Shown in pieces: positions 44,391 through 54,670 of a DNA stretch of 64,000 bases (the stretch's first letter is position 1; the number at the start of each line of letters is the position of its first letter). Origin of the DNA: Brachionus plicatilis (Eukaryota > Rotifera > Eurotatoria > Ploima > Brachionidae); assembly GCA_010279815.1 (NCBI GenBank), contig QEOQ01000226.1:1831969-1895968 (forward strand), written 5' to 3'. The translations under genes and the position numbers were made by a program. Under the pieces are notes generated by a model. It was not told where the DNA came from. It searched no databases and saw only the letters and a list, made by a program, of their open reading frames with translations.

Positions 44391-45597
44391 CAAACGGGAA
44401 TAATGCCCATCGAAATACAAATGGGGTTCATTTTTTTAGATAGAGTGAACTCTTTTTAAACTGGATCAGATTCGGAAAATCTTATGGCTTGATTTTTGGT
44501 TTGGAAATAAGTAACTCATTCTGATCATTTTAGCTAACAATGTTTATAGTTTATAGTTTATAGTTTATTAATAATTTTAAAAGGCTTGAGCTCTCGCTCT
44601 TTTGCCTTCCGGTTAAAGTATTTTTATATTTAAAGTTAATTAATTATAATAAAATGAAATAAATAAAATAAAAGAAAAAACAATTGCTAAAATAAAATAA
44701 TTTAGTTTTAAGTGTATAAAATTTCAAGAGGTGTTTTGCCGTTGGTACTGTGAATCTGATTTTCGATTAAATCTAACATTAAAGGGAACAATGACAGGAC
44801 TCATTTCTTTTTATTCTCACATTAATTATTTATTTATTGAATTGAATTAACCTCCTTTAAGGAGAAGTAAAAGAAAATAAAGATAAATTTTTTTTTTTTT
44901 TTGTGTTTTTGTGTTTTCTTTAAAAAATGAAAAATTATTACCTAAAAAAATAAAATTACAAAAATAAAAAAGGAACATTAGTTCGAAAATAGAAAAAGGC
45001 ATGAAAGTTACAAAGCAAGATAATTTGGACCAAAATTCATGAATTTCTTTTATTTTGAATTAGTCATTAATTATGGATAATTGATAAAAGAAAAAAATTG
45101 AATTCTTTTGTAAAAAATTATTTTAATGATAAACTTGAGAGATCAACTTAAACAAAATAAATTTAAAAGAAGTTCTTAGTCTTTTTGATTCAAAAAAGTG
45201 TTAACATTCTCTTTCTTTGAAATCGGCACAGTTAACTCTCTGTTAAACGATTTCGTTCGAGAAATATTGATTGAAATTTCAGCCGTCAACTTTAACTTGA
45301 TTTTTTCAAAACAACAAATGATAGACTAAGAGAGAGAGCATGATACTGTTGAAAATTATCTCTTTTATAAATTTTTTCTATTGAAGTGAATATGTTGTCG
45401 TTTGGCTTAGCAAATTAAGAAATCAAAATTTAATTAAAAGCATTATCACGTGGTAAAGAAACAAATGTGGTAATTTGGACTGCATATCAAAATAACAAGT
45501 ATTTAATTAGACATTTTTAACAATAACAACAATTTCAAAATAACAAAAAAAAAATTAAAAAAGTCAAAAAACTTATTGAAAATAGCGTGTATCGAAA
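44391..45597. other. Gene-free stretch with LINE-like 3' tail
   Basis: Near 44815-44880 lies a minus-strand LINE-like end (AATAAATAATTAAT-type repeat beside a CTCCTTTAAGGAG hairpin). At 44540-44600 TATAGTT is repeated four times, followed by GAGCTCTCGCTC. No gene is visible. Confidence 0.45.
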
Positions 45598-45727
45598 TGT
45601 TATGCCCAGCTAAACTTCCATTATATTGTATTTTTAAATAAACACGTGTTTTCTCCTTATAAATACTTAAAATATTTAAATAAACTTTTTTTCTTCCCTT
45701 CTTTTCTCATATTCACTAATTATAACA
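45598..45727 (+). repeat. Candidate 5' LTR
   Basis: TGTTAT...ATAACA termini form the short inverted ends usual for LTRs, and an 11-nt primer-binding-like sequence follows directly. The partner LTR is absent from the window, so the call rests on structure alone. Confidence 0.5.
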
Positions 45728-46442
45728 TTGGCGCCCGATAAAAAATCTCATAATGCTAGGATTCGTTCGTACATTGTACGTTACCAAAGAGCTGGCCCCT
45801 TGAAAAAAAATTTGACAGATGGTCGATGAAATGGAAAAAAAATAATCTATTTAACCACATCAATGAACCAGCATCTAGCAAGTCTTTGGATTTCAACCAT
45901 TTAATGAAAATTTTGTCTGACTCTCTGGGTCAATTCACTCACATGTCTTGACCGACATTAATTTGGAATTAGGCTGTGTGGCTAGGGACGCCTAACAGTG
46001 GTTTCGTTATTGTTAAGTAGACCTGTGCGTAAACTAGCAAGTTTTTTTTCATTCACTGTTGTAGTTCTCTAAATAACTACATCATCTTCTCACTTAAAGA
46101 GCAGTTTATTTTGATTTAAAATATTATATATGCATGTTTGTCTAATTATATAGAAGCATGTTGAAATTGTAGCACATGTTTTAGTTTTTTCAGTTTTACT
46201 TATTATTATTTTTGTTATTCTTTTTCCTATCTTTTTCTTTATATATTGTATTTTTCTTTAGGCTAGAAGTGGCCAAAAAACTTAATTAAATAAAATATTT
46301 ACTAAGAAGAATTTCTTTTATTTATTTTAGATATTCCGGGTATAAACCGCTTAGTGCCGAATAAGTAGGTTTATTACACACCATTAACAATATCATTGGG
46401 AAAACGTGCAAATCCACGCCGAAATTCGTTTCCATAAACTAC

Positions 46443-46922
46443 TTGCCCACAGCACGATTCAATAAAGGAGACAATATCTTTGGTTCGATAATCACATTTG
46501 ATAGACACACACAAGGGTTAAAAGTGAGCAGGAAGAATCTGTTTTTGGAACTGCTCCTCAGCGACTGGCCTGAGCAGTTAGAATATCTTTTGTTAAAAGA
46601 AAAACCGTATTCATCCTACATTGATATCAAGAAGGCCCTAATCCATAATCCATCTCTTCAGCGAACATGAATCTAATTCTGACCCAATGCACACTTAGAT
46701 AACACGACATCAGAAAAAGGAAGAAAACCTTTTCCAATATGTGACTGTGCTGAAAAGGTTGGCTCGAGATGCCTTGGAAGACGAATCCATCACCAGAGAG
46801 GAACTTTCAAAAGAGCGCTTCATCCGTGGTTTGAAGGATCACCTTATTAAAGAAAAGCTTTGTAATCAATTCAATCTGTCACTAGGAGAAATGGGAGATC
46901 TTGCCAGCAAATGGGAGAATTA
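46443..46922 (+). pseudogene. Retrotransposon gag remnant, frameshifted
   Basis: Two frames continue one another: 46443-46670 (TFDRHTQGLKVSRKNLFLEL, LLLKEKPYSSYIDIKKALI) and 46741-46922 (LKRLARDALEDESI, SKERFIRGLKDHL). The second resembles the Arg-x-x-Phe-x-x-Gly-Leu helix of retrotransposon gag capsids. No CCHC knuckle survives intact. Confidence 0.5.
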
Positions 46923-47198
46923 ATTAGAAATTAAAAAAATGGATACAATCGCAACACCAAAGATTAATTTGAAACATGTAACCAAGGCAATCATCTCCCT
47001 AAAGACCACGATAATGACCACAAAAAGTCAAACAAATCCCAATCGATAAAAAGGAGGCGATTTTACTCAATAGATGTTGCAATTAATTATGCAAAGGAAA
47101 GCAACTGTGAACTCAAAAACAGACTATTCCAACTAACACAAGGTGAGCTATTACTGGCCCCGCTTAAAGGAACAAAAGCGATTCGGGGTTTATGTAGA

Positions 47199-47513
47199 TT
47201 GGAAGACAAACTGGTCGCTTCCGATTTTGACACGAGAACTGATGTCTCCGCGATTAGTGCTTTATTATACTATTCATTATATCCAAGACCAGAATTGGTA
47301 AAAAACCACCATGATGTTTTCTCGGCAGGAGGGAAAATGGAAAATGTAAACGGCCTTGTTCGAGTAGGAATGCAATTTGAGGTAGAAAAATTTAGCACAA
47401 ATTTGTTAGTAGTGGCCGCCTTAAAAATGGACTGTTTCTTAGGGCGTGATCTTTTAACTTATTCAAAAATACTGAGAAAGCTTTCGAGAGGAGTAGAGCT
47501 CTCAATCAATTGA
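47199..47513 (+). pseudogene. Retrotransposon aspartic protease remnant
   Basis: The frame reads LVASDFDTRTDVSAISALLY and, later, KMDCFLGRDLLTYSKIL, matching the flap and the hydrophobic-Gly-Arg-Asp block of retropepsins. The expected DTG triad is DTR, which should abolish activity. It is cut off before reverse transcriptase. Confidence 0.6.
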
Positions 47514-47639
47514 AACTATAGAAAAGGAAAAAAATTTGATCTGCTGATTCTATTGATTAAAATATTTACTTTTTATGTAATTTTAATAAAGATATTTGAT
47601 TAAAAACTTGATTTTAATTTATTTTATTTTATTTTTTCA

Positions 47640-47683
47640 TCACCCTCGCGGTTGCTGGATAAATAATAATAATAATAATCATT
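47640..47683 (+). mobile_element. LINE-like 3' tail (CTCGCGG...AATAATAAT)
   Basis: CCTCGCGGTTGCTGGATAAA is followed by (AAT)n. The mirror copy is at about 58429-58465. It sits at the outer edge of the inverted-repeat arm. Confidence 0.3.
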
Positions 47684-48716
47684 AAGAGAAAAGCTAAGTC
47701 TGACCACTAAAGATCCAAATAAAATATGTTTGTTCTTTTGAATCAATGCTTGATCCTTTTTCATCACAAAAACTGACTTCAAATGGATATTGTACTATGA
47801 AGATCACCACAACAAATTTTCCTTCCTGATTTACTTTCTTCATAAGATGCCAGAGAAGTAGCAATTAGATAAATTGCAATTAAAAAATTAAGATTAATTT
47901 CGAAAAACATGGTGATTGTACACGGCAAGTCTATCATCCGCAATATCAGGGCTCAGTTGATCGGACTGTAGATATAAAAAAAATGCTATCACTATGTATA
48001 AAAGATAAAAAATTATGTATTGACGATCTGAATACAACTTGAAAAACTTAAACTTGATTTTTTTTTAATAGATTTAATTTAATTATATTTCTCGATTCAA
48101 TCATTTTTTTAAGTTTGCTCACTTTCTTGAGATTTTTTGCTTTATTTCTAATATTTTTATGAAGACTTAATTGCAAAAGCTGTCAGAATTTAAAGAAATA
48201 AAAATTTAATTAAAATTTTTATTGAATATTTGTAACTTAAATTTCTCCCAATTTAAAAATAAAAATTTATCAAAATCTTAATCATCATTAGAATTTATTC
48301 AATTATTCCTCTCAAGAGAAATTAAAACTTTTGTCAAATATAATGCTTCCTTTTTAATGAACCGGAAATAATTTTTGAAAATTAAATTTCCGAGTTTGTT
48401 TTTAGCATTTTCTTATATTTCGTCAAAAGCTTATTAAATTTCAAATTTTGTTTTAGGATTTATAATTAAGTAAAGATATTTTTTTCTTTAAGATAAAATA
48501 AACAAATTTTGTTCATTTTATTATTACGCAAATGGATGAAATTAATCAAAAATCACCTTTCTTTTCAATTATCATGTCCTTATAATTAGAATAGATTAAA
48601 ATTTTGCAGTCACAAAGATTTTTTACAGATATAAAATTCTTTCTTTAATAAAGTTAAAAACAAAATTAATGTAAGGAAAAAATTAATTAGACTTGAAATA
48701 TGTTTTCTTGCAGATA

Positions 48717-49217
48717 TACCGTAAACCCTTGTGCATAGGTGCAGCAGTTAATACCAGGACCTACAACTACCGCAATGCGGCTAATCCCAGTCATTTCATG
48801 TAAAAAAAAATTAAAATTGAATTAAAAAGATTTTTCGCCCCTAAGACAGGATCCGGGATTTACCATGTGGTAAACCCAGGAATTTGTCGTTTTACCGCAC
48901 CAAAAACTGATTCATAACCGCGAAAAAAAAAATTAAAATAAGCATTTAAATGTCGTTATAGGTCGATTTTAATTTAAAAGTTTCGAAACAACCGCATGCG
49001 GTAAAATTAAGTTTTTAAGGAAAAAAAAACATTTTTTAAAAAAAGAAAAAAATTGATTAAAAATTGGTTCAAAAAAAAAGCGTAGAAAAAAAGAAAAAAT
49101 TCTTATTTTTAATTCAATTTTAATTTTTTTTTACATGGAATGACTGGGATTAGCCGCATTGCGGTAGTTGTAGGGCCTGGTATTAACTGCTGCGCCTATG
49201 CGCAAGGGTTTACGGTA
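48717..49217. mobile_element. MITE with terminal inverted repeats over 100 bp, left-arm copy
   Basis: TACCGTAAACCCTTGTGCAT at the left is inverted at the right (ATGCGCAAGGGTTTACGGTA). The match continues inward for more than 100 bp (CTACAACTACCGCAATGCGG). TA borders each end, as in TA-targeting elements. No gene inside. The same insertion is present at 56906-57384 in the other arm. Confidence 0.85.
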
Positions 49218-49329
49218 TGAACGAAAATAAATAATCGCAAATAGTAATACATTTTAAAGTGTGTTAAATGAAAACATATCTGAAATATTATCAAAAAAAA
49301 ATGAAAAAATTAATGGGAGATTTTTTATA

Positions 49330-49640
49330 TTTTATATCCAATTTTTTAATAACGAAGCGCCACTACAACAAAAACCAAGACCTGAAACAAAAAAGCGAGG
49401 CCGACCAGTCCGTTCCAAAAATTAAACTAAATAAAAATTTTTTTATTGTCACCTCTGACAATTTATTAATTTTAATTGTCTTTTTATTATAATTTAACTT
49501 ATTTTAATTTTATATTATTTTTTCTTTACATTTTTATTTTAATTTTAATTTCTTTTGATTTTTACTTTTATTTTTCTAAATCTGAAGGAGCTTTAGCTCG
49601 GCACAGATAAAACAAATAAATAAATAAAATAAATAATAGT
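49330..49640 (+). pseudogene. AT-hook tail and LINE-like 3' end, left-arm copy
   Basis: One frame ends PRPETKKRGRPVRSKN at a stop near 49425, an AT-hook. About 150 nt later TCTGAAGGAGCTTTAGCTCG (hairpin) leads to AAACAAATAAATAAATAAA. Together they look like the end of a retrotransposon coding frame and its 3' UTR. The mirror copy is at about 56480-56795. Confidence 0.45.
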
Positions 49641-49859
49641 GAGAGTAAAAAATATTTATTTTCAGGTAGAATATGTAAAATTATATTGTTTATTTTCAGA
49701 TAATTTATGTGAAAATAAATATACTCTATTAAAAATTGTAAAACAAAAAAAATTTTATTTTATTAAATTGAGAAAAATAATAAATCAAACTGTATTTTAG
49801 GGAAAAGTTGATAAAAAATCAAGCGTTAATTTAAATTTAAAATTAAAAATCAATAAAAA

Positions 49860-51452
49860 TTAAAATCCATAACCACCATAATTATTATTGTTGTATGCAG
49901 GATAGGTTTGTGGAGGTTGAGTCTGAGGTGGAAATGTTTGTGGTGGCATTGTTTGAACTGCTGGTTGAGTAAATTGATTTCCATAAGCACCGAATTGGTT
50001 ACCGCTGTTTCCATTTGAATTTTGATCAGCACCACACAATGCTGAATTTAGATTGCGGTCCATGTTAGCAACTTCGGCAGCTGAATTTGACGAACCAAAT
50101 ATTTGTTTATTGCATTGGATTTTGCATGGATATTCACATTGCTTAGTAGCATCGTTCCACCAAAGATCATAAGTACTTGAGCCTTTGGCACACAAGAAAT
50201 CTTTTCGAACACCTTTGACACATACATGGAACACATTACAATATTTTGAATCGGAAACAAATGAACCATCGCTGACACCTTGGCAAGGATTTTCACTGTC
50301 TGGAATCCTAAACAAATCATTTGAGTTGTCTTCAACAACTTGACCATTTCCACCATTTGATCCCTGACCATAACTTCCACCGTTTGATCCCTGACCATAT
50401 CCTCCATAGTTGTTGTTGTTTCCACCGTTTGATCCTTGACCATATCCTCCATTTTGTTGGTTATTGTTTGTGCTTGGTTTTGGACAAGAGTCTAAAATTC
50501 TCTGAGCTTCCGAAGTGCTTTCACTTACAGAGCTGCCATCGAGCAAAATGCCACCAGGACTTGTGCATTGTCTTCCAATATCACATGGAAATTGACATTG
50601 AGCTTCTGGCTGAGTAACTGATTGAGATGTGCTGTGCAATTTCCACCAAAGTCTATCACCTGATTGCATTTTAGCACACAAAAATTCAAATTTATTCTTA
50701 TTAAAACACCTGTAGTAAACGTTGCACCAATTGCTCGGATAAAAACCATCGGGTTTGTCACTGCAAGAAAATTGTTCATTATCTCTTACATATTGCTTCC
50801 ATGGCTCAACTTGTTCTACTTGTCCGCTTGGTTGAAAATTGTTATTTCCAAAATTATTTTGATTTCCGTATTGGTTTAATGGTTGGGTAAAAAAAACTGG
50901 TCGAGTTGTTTGCGGCATAAAGTTTGTTTGTTGATAGTTGTAGTTATTATTGTTACTATTTCCGTAGCCATTGTTGTTTGTTTGTTGTTGATTTCCTTGA
51001 TTGTTGGTTTGAGTCAATGGGGTGAAATAGTTTCCCGATGTACATCCCGATGGATTTTTGCTAGCAAACTCGCATTTTTGAGTTGTTTCGTCATAGTAAA
51101 ATCTCTCACCATTTTGAGCACAACCATAGGTTTTCTCTTGTTTGCCAAATACACAAGCATGATAAATATCACAATATTGGTTATCTTTGTTTGGTCCAGT
51201 TGGTTTATTTGAACAGTCAAAGCTTATTCCAGTTATAGTTTGCTCTTGTACGGTCGGCACAAATTGAGGCTCTTGGGGAACAACTGGCATTTGAGGCAGA
51301 GGATCCACAGCAGGTTGAGGTATGTTTCCATAAGCTCCTTGTCTAACTATTCTGTTATTTTTCCACCACAAGTCTTGATGAGACTTTCCAGCCAAAGAAA
51401 CAAATATTAAAGATAAGACTAAAATGTTCAATCTTTTATTAAACACTATCAT
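49860..51452 (-). CDS. Secreted three-domain chitin-binding (peritrophin) protein, copy 2
   Basis: 530 residues, same architecture as copy 1 (signal peptide, three CBM14 domains with Cys at 80-137, 230-296 and 390-447, low-complexity linkers). The start is the ATG at 51452. The repeat region reads GYGQGSNGGNNNNYGGYGQG, longer than in copy 1 by one residue overall. It differs from copies 3 and 4 at only a few bases. It lies in the left arm of the inverted repeat, transcribed away from the spacer. TATA-like box at 51504-51511; 3' flank with AATAAA-type words around 49740-49790. Confidence 0.92.
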   Translation of the reverse strand: MIVFNKRLNILVLSLIFVSLAGKSHQDLWWKNNRIVRQGAYGNIPQPAVDPLPQMPVVPQEPQFVPTVQEQTITGISFDCSNKPTGPNKDNQYCDIYHACVFGKQEKTYGCAQNGERFYYDETTQKCEFASKNPSGCTSGNYFTPLTQTNNQGNQQQTNNNGYGNSNNNNYNYQQTNFMPQTTRPVFFTQPLNQYGNQNNFGNNNFQPSGQVEQVEPWKQYVRDNEQFSCSDKPDGFYPSNWCNVYYRCFNKNKFEFLCAKMQSGDRLWWKLHSTSQSVTQPEAQCQFPCDIGRQCTSPGGILLDGSSVSESTSEAQRILDSCPKPSTNNNQQNGGYGQGSNGGNNNNYGGYGQGSNGGSYGQGSNGGNGQVVEDNSNDLFRIPDSENPCQGVSDGSFVSDSKYCNVFHVCVKGVRKDFLCAKGSSTYDLWWNDATKQCEYPCKIQCNKQIFGSSNSAAEVANMDRNLNSALCGADQNSNGNSGNQFGAYGNQFTQPAVQTMPPQTFPPQTQPPQTYPAYNNNNYGGYGF

Positions 51453-52368
51453 TTTGAAATTGTTACTCGTTTTTTGATGATTTAGAAACAAGAAAACCTT
51501 GGGTTTAAATACTAAATTTCGGTAGGCTCATTAAACTCAACAAATAACAAGTATTTGAATTGTTTAATAAATTTACCTACGTATTCTCACGATTTTCAAA
51601 TTGTAATAATAACCAAGTTTAGTAGTTAGACAGTATTAAAATGATATTATTTTGTAAAAAATATTTTAATACAAATTTTTTTTATTTAATTTAAACTTTA
51701 CTTAAATCAATCATTAGCCTACTCTTTTCTGAAGTTTTTGTCAGCTTACAAAGGCTTAAAGAATCCATAATTATTTATTTTTTAATTTCAAGTTCATTTG
51801 CTTGATTTTGTTTTCTTTTAATTAATTTTATAAAATCATTTATTTAGAAGATTAACAAAAAATTTAAGAATTTTTTACTTAAAATTTTCTTTCTTTTTTT
51901 TTAGTTATGAAGATATTTTTTATGACCAGAATATGATTTTATTTATTCATTTTTATGTCATCATCATAATAATATGTTCTTTTTTATCTTATTTGATTAC
52001 GGGTAGTCGCTCATCTTCTTTTCCAATACCTTTTGAGCATCGGCTGCGAGCTGACACAGAGGTTACTGAATCGAGTTGGTCATGTATACCGCTTTTATTA
52101 CTCAGTTGAAACCGGTTCCCACAGTAAGTTCCGAATCCTCGATCCTGTGTCTATGACTATCACACCAACTATTCCTCTTTAAGGGCTTTTAATGTGGTCA
52201 TTCCTGGTTATGTATTGGAAGATTTAAAATCTGGTCGGTAACCAGTTGGTAAAATAACAGGTCATAAATTAAAAATGAATTAGTAAGCGAAACAATAAAT
52301 TCTGGTATTCGATTTATCTTGAATTTGTTACCTGGTTTGTTAAAAATAAAATTATTTCAAATCAATTT

Positions 52369-52790
52369 GGCAAATTGAAGTTTCAGATCAAATTTAAGGA
52401 TCAAAACGATCATTTAAAATTTAAAAACTTAATTAATCTAATTAATCGATTTCAATAATTTATGAGAAATAAAAACTATACATTGCAAGACATGTTATGT
52501 CTTTTAATGGTTCATTATCAGATTAACATCAGAATGATTGATCTCTGATTTATTTAACAAAAACAACCAATAGTTTAAATAGCTCAGGTTAAGTTTAATT
52601 CAAAAATTGAAATTTACAGATGTCTTTAAAAGTAAGTTTTCATAAAAATCAATTAAAATATTTAAAATTATTGAATTTCAATTAAAAGGGACATTTTAAA
52701 ATTTTAAAAATGAAAATAAACTTGACATGTCATGTCAAGTAATTGCTTTTGAAAAAAGTATTTTTTCTCTATTATTAAAAAGATATTACT
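52369..52790 (+). mobile_element. MULE-like TIR element, right end missing
   Basis: It starts GGCAAATTGAAGTTTCAGAT and runs parallel to the complement of 62976-63508, including the CTTGACATG-T-CATGTCAAG palindrome near 52721-52740. It diverges at about 52790, before the right terminus. Confidence 0.7.
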
Positions 52791-53009
52791 ATATAATAAA
52801 AATTTTTACTAGATAATAAATTTAACACTAAGATTAAATTATTAATTAATAGAATTAAAAGACACATTCATAGAGAAAAAAATTAATATGCTAGATTATT
52901 TGATTAATCAACTAGATATAATTGAATAGTTACTAAATATTTTATTTGATTAATATATTAAACTTGATCAAATATTGGTTATAAATCCTCTTCAAATTCT
53001 CTTAGCTTT

Positions 53010-53591
53010 ACTTGATGTATCCAGACACCGACTCTTCGAATACGGCTAGTTCCGAGAACATCGATCCTAGCAGTGAAGACACTTAAACTAAAACATACGA
53101 AATGGCGCCACGACAAACTATCTCCTTCTGGATTCAATATAACAGCAATCGTTCAACAGACTGTCAAGAATAGCCGCTGAAAAAACAGAGACTATCAATT
53201 AATGGTTGAAGGTCTGCATTTAAAGGAAGCAACCGGAGATTAAAGGATTGCTCAACTAGATTCTGTAAAATGGACAAGAGCAGATACGCGAGCAACTCAA
53301 GAGGGCGAAAAAGATTACCTGCTTATAAATAAAATTTAAAGATTTTTCTTGCTACTGAATGCTGAATCAGAAAATGTCAGTGTGTTTTCATCAAATGATG
53401 AATATCAGCACTATGAAACAAATAAAGGAGCTAGCACTTCGTTACCAAAAGAAACAAGTGATAAAATTTATTTATGTTCAAACCACTCATTCAAAAAAAG
53501 AGCTGCTTCAAACAAAAATCAAATTGACGCTGAACATGTTCATGAGTCGCGCAACAAAAGAAGAAAAATTAAGTACTCGTTTATTTTGTAA
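53010..53591 (+). pseudogene. Decayed unidentified ORF with basic NLS-like tail
   Basis: One frame from about 53100 is protein-like but broken by several stops: KWRHDKLSPSGFNITAIVQQ, then KWTRADTRATQEGEKDYLL, then NAESENVSVFSSNDEYQHYE and HESRNKRRKIKY before the stop at 53589-53591. In another frame, MYPDTDSSNTASSENIDPSS starts near 53013. Composition is less AT-rich than around it. I do not recognise the family. A captured host fragment or transposon gene is possible. Confidence 0.35.
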
Positions 53592-54611
53592 AGTTATTTT
53601 CTTACTCTTGTCAATCAAATAAATTCTTTATATAGTAAAAATATTTTTATACAGTGTTTTGTCTCTTTTTCTATTAGTTAATAAAAATATATAATCGATT
53701 TCATCTTTTTTATCATTTAATAAAATATTTAAAAAATTTCATCTTTTAATCTATTATAATAAATCTTATGCCTTTTAAAATTTTATATGTCTTCTTAATG
53801 AAACTTTAAAAAAAATTGATAATCTCATTGATTAGAATAGTTAAATTTGATTAACTATGATTAATGACAAAAAATAAATTCGGTACAAAAAATTCTTTAA
53901 AGTCTGAAAAGAAAAAGCTGATTCAATTCTTTTTTAATATAAATCGAATAATTTGTATTTCGTTAAAACATTCATCAAATATGATAGAACAAAAAACAGT
54001 TGCAATCATGCATAATCGCATAATTTTAAATAAAAATGAAAAAGAGATGGAAAGGGTTTAAAAATTTATTTAAAAATATTATTTTATTTAAAAATTTTAT
54101 TATTTAGTAAAAAGGAGATAAAGCAAAATAAAATAAATAAAACAATTCTTATAACTATAAAAATTTGTTTACTCATTTTATCACAAATTTTAAAATTTTA
54201 GATCTTCTAACTAAATAACTAAAAAAAAAGAAAGAAAATTTTAAGTAAAAAATTCTTAAATTTTTGGTTAATCTTCTAAATAAATGATTTTATAAAATTA
54301 ATTAAAAGAAAACAAAATCAAGCAAATGAACTTGAAATTAAAAAATAAATAATTATGGATTCTTTAAGCCTTTGTAAGCTGACAAAAACTTCAGAAAAGA
54401 GTAGGCTACTGATTGATTTAAGTAAAGTTTAAATTAAATAAAAAAAATTTGTATTAAAATATTTTTTACAAAATAATATCATTTTAATACTGTCTAACCA
54501 CTAAACTTGGTTATTATTACAATTTGAAAATCGTGAGAATACGTAGGTAAATTTATTAAACAATTCAAATACTTGTTATTTGTTGAGTTTAATGAGCCTA
54601 CCGAAATTTAG

Positions 54612-54619
54612 TATTTAAA
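54612..54619 (+). promoter_or_regulatory. TATA-like box of the peritrophin genes
   Basis: TATTTAAA lies 59 nt before the ATG of copy 3. It is identical at 42507-42514 (copy 1), 51504-51511 (copy 2) and 61707-61714 (copy 4, minus strand). About 150 bp upstream is conserved in all four copies. Confidence 0.55.
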
Positions 54620-54670
54620 CCCAAGGTTTTCTTGTTTCTAAATCATCAAAAAACGAGTAACAATTTCAAA

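Larger units (their letters stand above)
45598..47520 (+). mobile_element. Decayed LTR retrotransposon (gag-protease part)
   Basis: A candidate 5' LTR of only 130 bp (45598-45727) starts TGTTATG and ends ATAACA. One base later TGGCGCCCGAT (45729-45739) looks like a tRNA primer-binding site. Downstream, broken frames carry a gag-like region (46443-46670, and 46741-46922 with FIRGLKDHLIKEKLCNQF) and an aspartic protease (47199-47513: ASDFDTRTDVSAIS and DCFLGRDLLT). The catalytic Asp-Thr-Gly reads Asp-Thr-Arg. No reverse transcriptase or 3' LTR is present. About 45962-46310 looks like a nested insertion with its own LINE-like tail. Ty3/gypsy is likeliest. Confidence 0.7.
47603..51908. repeat. 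Left arm of a 4.3-kb inverted repeat
   Basis: The arm is repeated inverted at 54215-58503. Both arms carry, from the inside out, about 450 bp upstream sequence, a peritrophin gene, an AT-hook/LINE remnant, a TIR element and about 1 kb of AT-rich DNA ending at a CTCGCGG/AATAAT block. Landmarks match one for one: 47640 with 58470, 47935 with 58175, 49268-49492 with 56631-56855. Confidence 0.92.
51909..54214. other. Spacer of the inverted repeat
   Basis: A single-copy segment of about 2.3 kb between the arms. It holds the copy-2-side upstream sequence shared with copy 1 (to about 52144), a truncated MULE-like element (52369-52790) and a decayed, GC-richer frame (about 53010-53591). Confidence 0.75.
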
